The position numbers were made by a program, and so were the translations under genes. DNA of 14,702 nt from Phycisphaerae bacterium SM23_33 (GTDB lineage Bacteria > Planctomycetota > Phycisphaerae > SM23-33), in assembly GCA_001303665.1 (NCBI GenBank), contig LJUF01000053.1, positions 1-14,702 on the forward strand. Reading direction: 5' to 3'. The number at the start of each line of letters is the position of its first letter. Position 1 is the first letter of the stretch. Under the pieces are notes generated by a model, which was not told the origin of the DNA, did no database searches, and saw only the letters and a list, made by a program, of their open reading frames with translations. Shown piece after piece: positions 13,532-14,702 of the stretch.

Positions 13532-14702
13532 TCACACGAACACCAGCCCCCCCAGCCGGGCCACGTCGCTGCGGTACTCGTACCCCTGGCACCAGATCAT
13601 CCGCCGGTTCCGCGTGACCGAGGGGTTCGTGAAGAGGTTCATCCGCCACCTCTCGCCCCGCCGGGGCCGGCGGCCGAGCTGCTCCCACGGAATGACCAGG
13701 TCGAACCGCCAGGAGCTGTCGGTGTGCTCGAAGTGGCCCTGGCAGCCGCGCAGCGTCGTGGGCGGGTGGTGGATCATCCGCCCGCCGGGCAGCTCCTCGA
13801 AGGCCGCCGCGGTGCCGCCCTCGCCGCGAAAGTAGATGGTGTACTGGAGCACGCGGCGGTGCGTGCTGCCCGGGTCGAGGAAGACCTGCATGAATCCGGT
13901 CTGGTTCTGGGTGCCGCGGTGCTGCCCCCACAGGGCCCGGCGCTGGGGCCAGTCAATGTCGTGCTCGCGCAGCGAGACCTTCAGGCCGGCCGGGGCGGCG
14001 GTGGCCCGGCAGTCGCAGCGGCCCGGGCCGAAGAAGTCCTGCCGGCGGAAGAACGAGCCGAAGTCCTCCCAGCAGCGCTCGCCCCAGCGGTAGCAGTGGT
14101 CGCGGACCATGGCCCGGAAGCCCTCGTCGGGGCCGGTGCGGTCGTCGGCGGGGCAGCTCATGGTCGGCGGGGTGAGCCAGTCCAACTCGGCGCGGACGTA
14201 CTCCACCCAGGCCATGACGTTGTCGCGGTACAAGGCGTGCTGCGGCCGGGCCAGCAGCCGGACGGCCCGCTCGGCGGCCCGCAGCGACTGGCTCAGCAGG
14301 CGGCGGTTGCGGGCGGCCATTTCCTTGCGGACGGAGACGTACGGCCGGCACATGCGGCGGATTTCGTTGTAGCGCTCGTGGGAGGCCAGGTAGGCCTTCA
14401 GGGCGGGGAAGGGGAAGTCGTCGTTTTGGTGGTCGAGGATGGCGGCGAGTGCCTGGGCGTCGGCGGCGGGCATGTACGGCCCGGAGGCGGTGGTGGAGCA
14501 GTAGGCGTCGGTCTCGCGGAGGTGCTCGCCCAGGACGCGGGCGCTATCCAGCATGAGCCGGCGGGCCCGGCGCAGGTGGTTGAAGAAGGCCCGCCGGTTG
14601 GCGGGGAAGTAGCAGGAGTACAGGGCGATGGCGATCTCGATCTCGCGCCAGATCCGCTCGCCGTTGCGGACGTTCCGGGCGACCTGCTCGAGGAAGGGCC
14701 GG
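13532..14702 (-). CDS. Large secreted-type protein with CBM9-like C-terminal domain (5' end outside the window)
   Basis: 389 C-terminal residues are present; reading continues in frame from the right edge (RPFLEQVARNVRNGERIWREI), so the ATG at 14554 is internal. The first ~200 residues are helical (ALYSCYFPANRRAFFNHLRR; FPALKAYLASHERYNEIRR), resembling the helical C-terminal part of DUF4838-type proteins. The final ~200 residues look like a beta-sandwich: GLKVSLREHDIDW, TGFMQVFLDPG, WRFDLVIPWEQLG, ERWRMNLFTNPSV and a RLGGLVFV end. The IPWEQLG...WRMNLF...LVF pattern is typical of family-9 carbohydrate-binding-like domains attached to planctomycete glycoside hydrolase-type proteins. Substrate and catalytic activity cannot be judged from this part. 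The DUF4838 suggestion is weaker than the CBM9-like one. Confidence 0.8.
   Translation of the reverse strand, partial: RPFLEQVARNVRNGERIWREIEIAIALYSCYFPANRRAFFNHLRRARRLMLDSARVLGEHLRETDAYCSTTASGPYMPAADAQALAAILDHQNDDFPFPALKAYLASHERYNEIRRMCRPYVSVRKEMAARNRRLLSQSLRAAERAVRLLARPQHALYRDNVMAWVEYVRAELDWLTPPTMSCPADDRTGPDEGFRAMVRDHCYRWGERCWEDFGSFFRRQDFFGPGRCDCRATAAPAGLKVSLREHDIDWPQRRALWGQHRGTQNQTGFMQVFLDPGSTHRRVLQYTIYFRGEGGTAAAFEELPGGRMIHHPPTTLRGCQGHFEHTDSSWRFDLVIPWEQLGRRPRRGERWRMNLFTNPSVTRNRRMIWCQGYEYRSDVARLGGLVFV

Overview
The window is GC-rich bacterial DNA and looks like part of a planctomycete genome (Phycisphaerae-like; Lentisphaerota or Verrucomicrobiota are the next candidates). The reasons are a PEP-CTERM sorting tail on an SBBP-repeat propeller protein, a DUF1961 gene, a DUF5060 glycoside hydrolase with a thrombospondin-type-3 calcium tail, and a CBM9-like secreted protein next to an OprB-type sugar porin. 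The assignment rests on family knowledge and gene content, not on a marker gene. No tRNA, rRNA, CRISPR array or intact mobile element was seen.

Layout. 1-217 (-): 5' part of a DUF1961 gene, divergent from the next gene. 347-7253 (+): four secreted proteins in a row: a TIM-barrel hydrolase-like protein, a DUF5060/GH-A enzyme with a Ca-binding tail, a TPR plus beta-sandwich protein of unknown family, and a seven-bladed SBBP propeller. The second and third are each preceded by the same 86-bp promoter module. 7291-8409 (-): an APH-fold phosphotransferase. 8593-10164 (-): a second SBBP propeller, paralogous to the first but ending in PEP-CTERM. 10454-11248 (+): an orphan protein with an apparent internal duplication, divergent from the propeller. 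11424-12769 (-): an OprB-family carbohydrate porin broken by a frameshift. 12770-13487: largely decayed DNA holding a sigma-54-like promoter sequence and the stranded C-terminus of an SGNH hydrolase. 13532-14702 (-): 3' part of a large secreted protein with a CBM9-like C-terminus.

How it fits together. Most genes encode exported proteins with hydrolase, sugar-binding, porin or adhesive/propeller folds, so the region reads as a cell-surface and periplasmic polysaccharide-handling locus (inference). The two hydrolase-like genes, the DUF1961 gene and the CBM9-like gene would act on glycans outside the cytoplasm. An OprB porin would admit the released sugars, but the copy here is disrupted. The SBBP proteins are probably surface or secreted binding scaffolds.

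The strongest non-coding signal is the 86-bp element at 1861-1946 and 4319-4404. It differs at only 2 positions, contains a near-consensus -10 box and a small dyad, and sits just upstream of two successive genes while its flanks have diverged. It looks like a shared, selectively maintained regulatory module.
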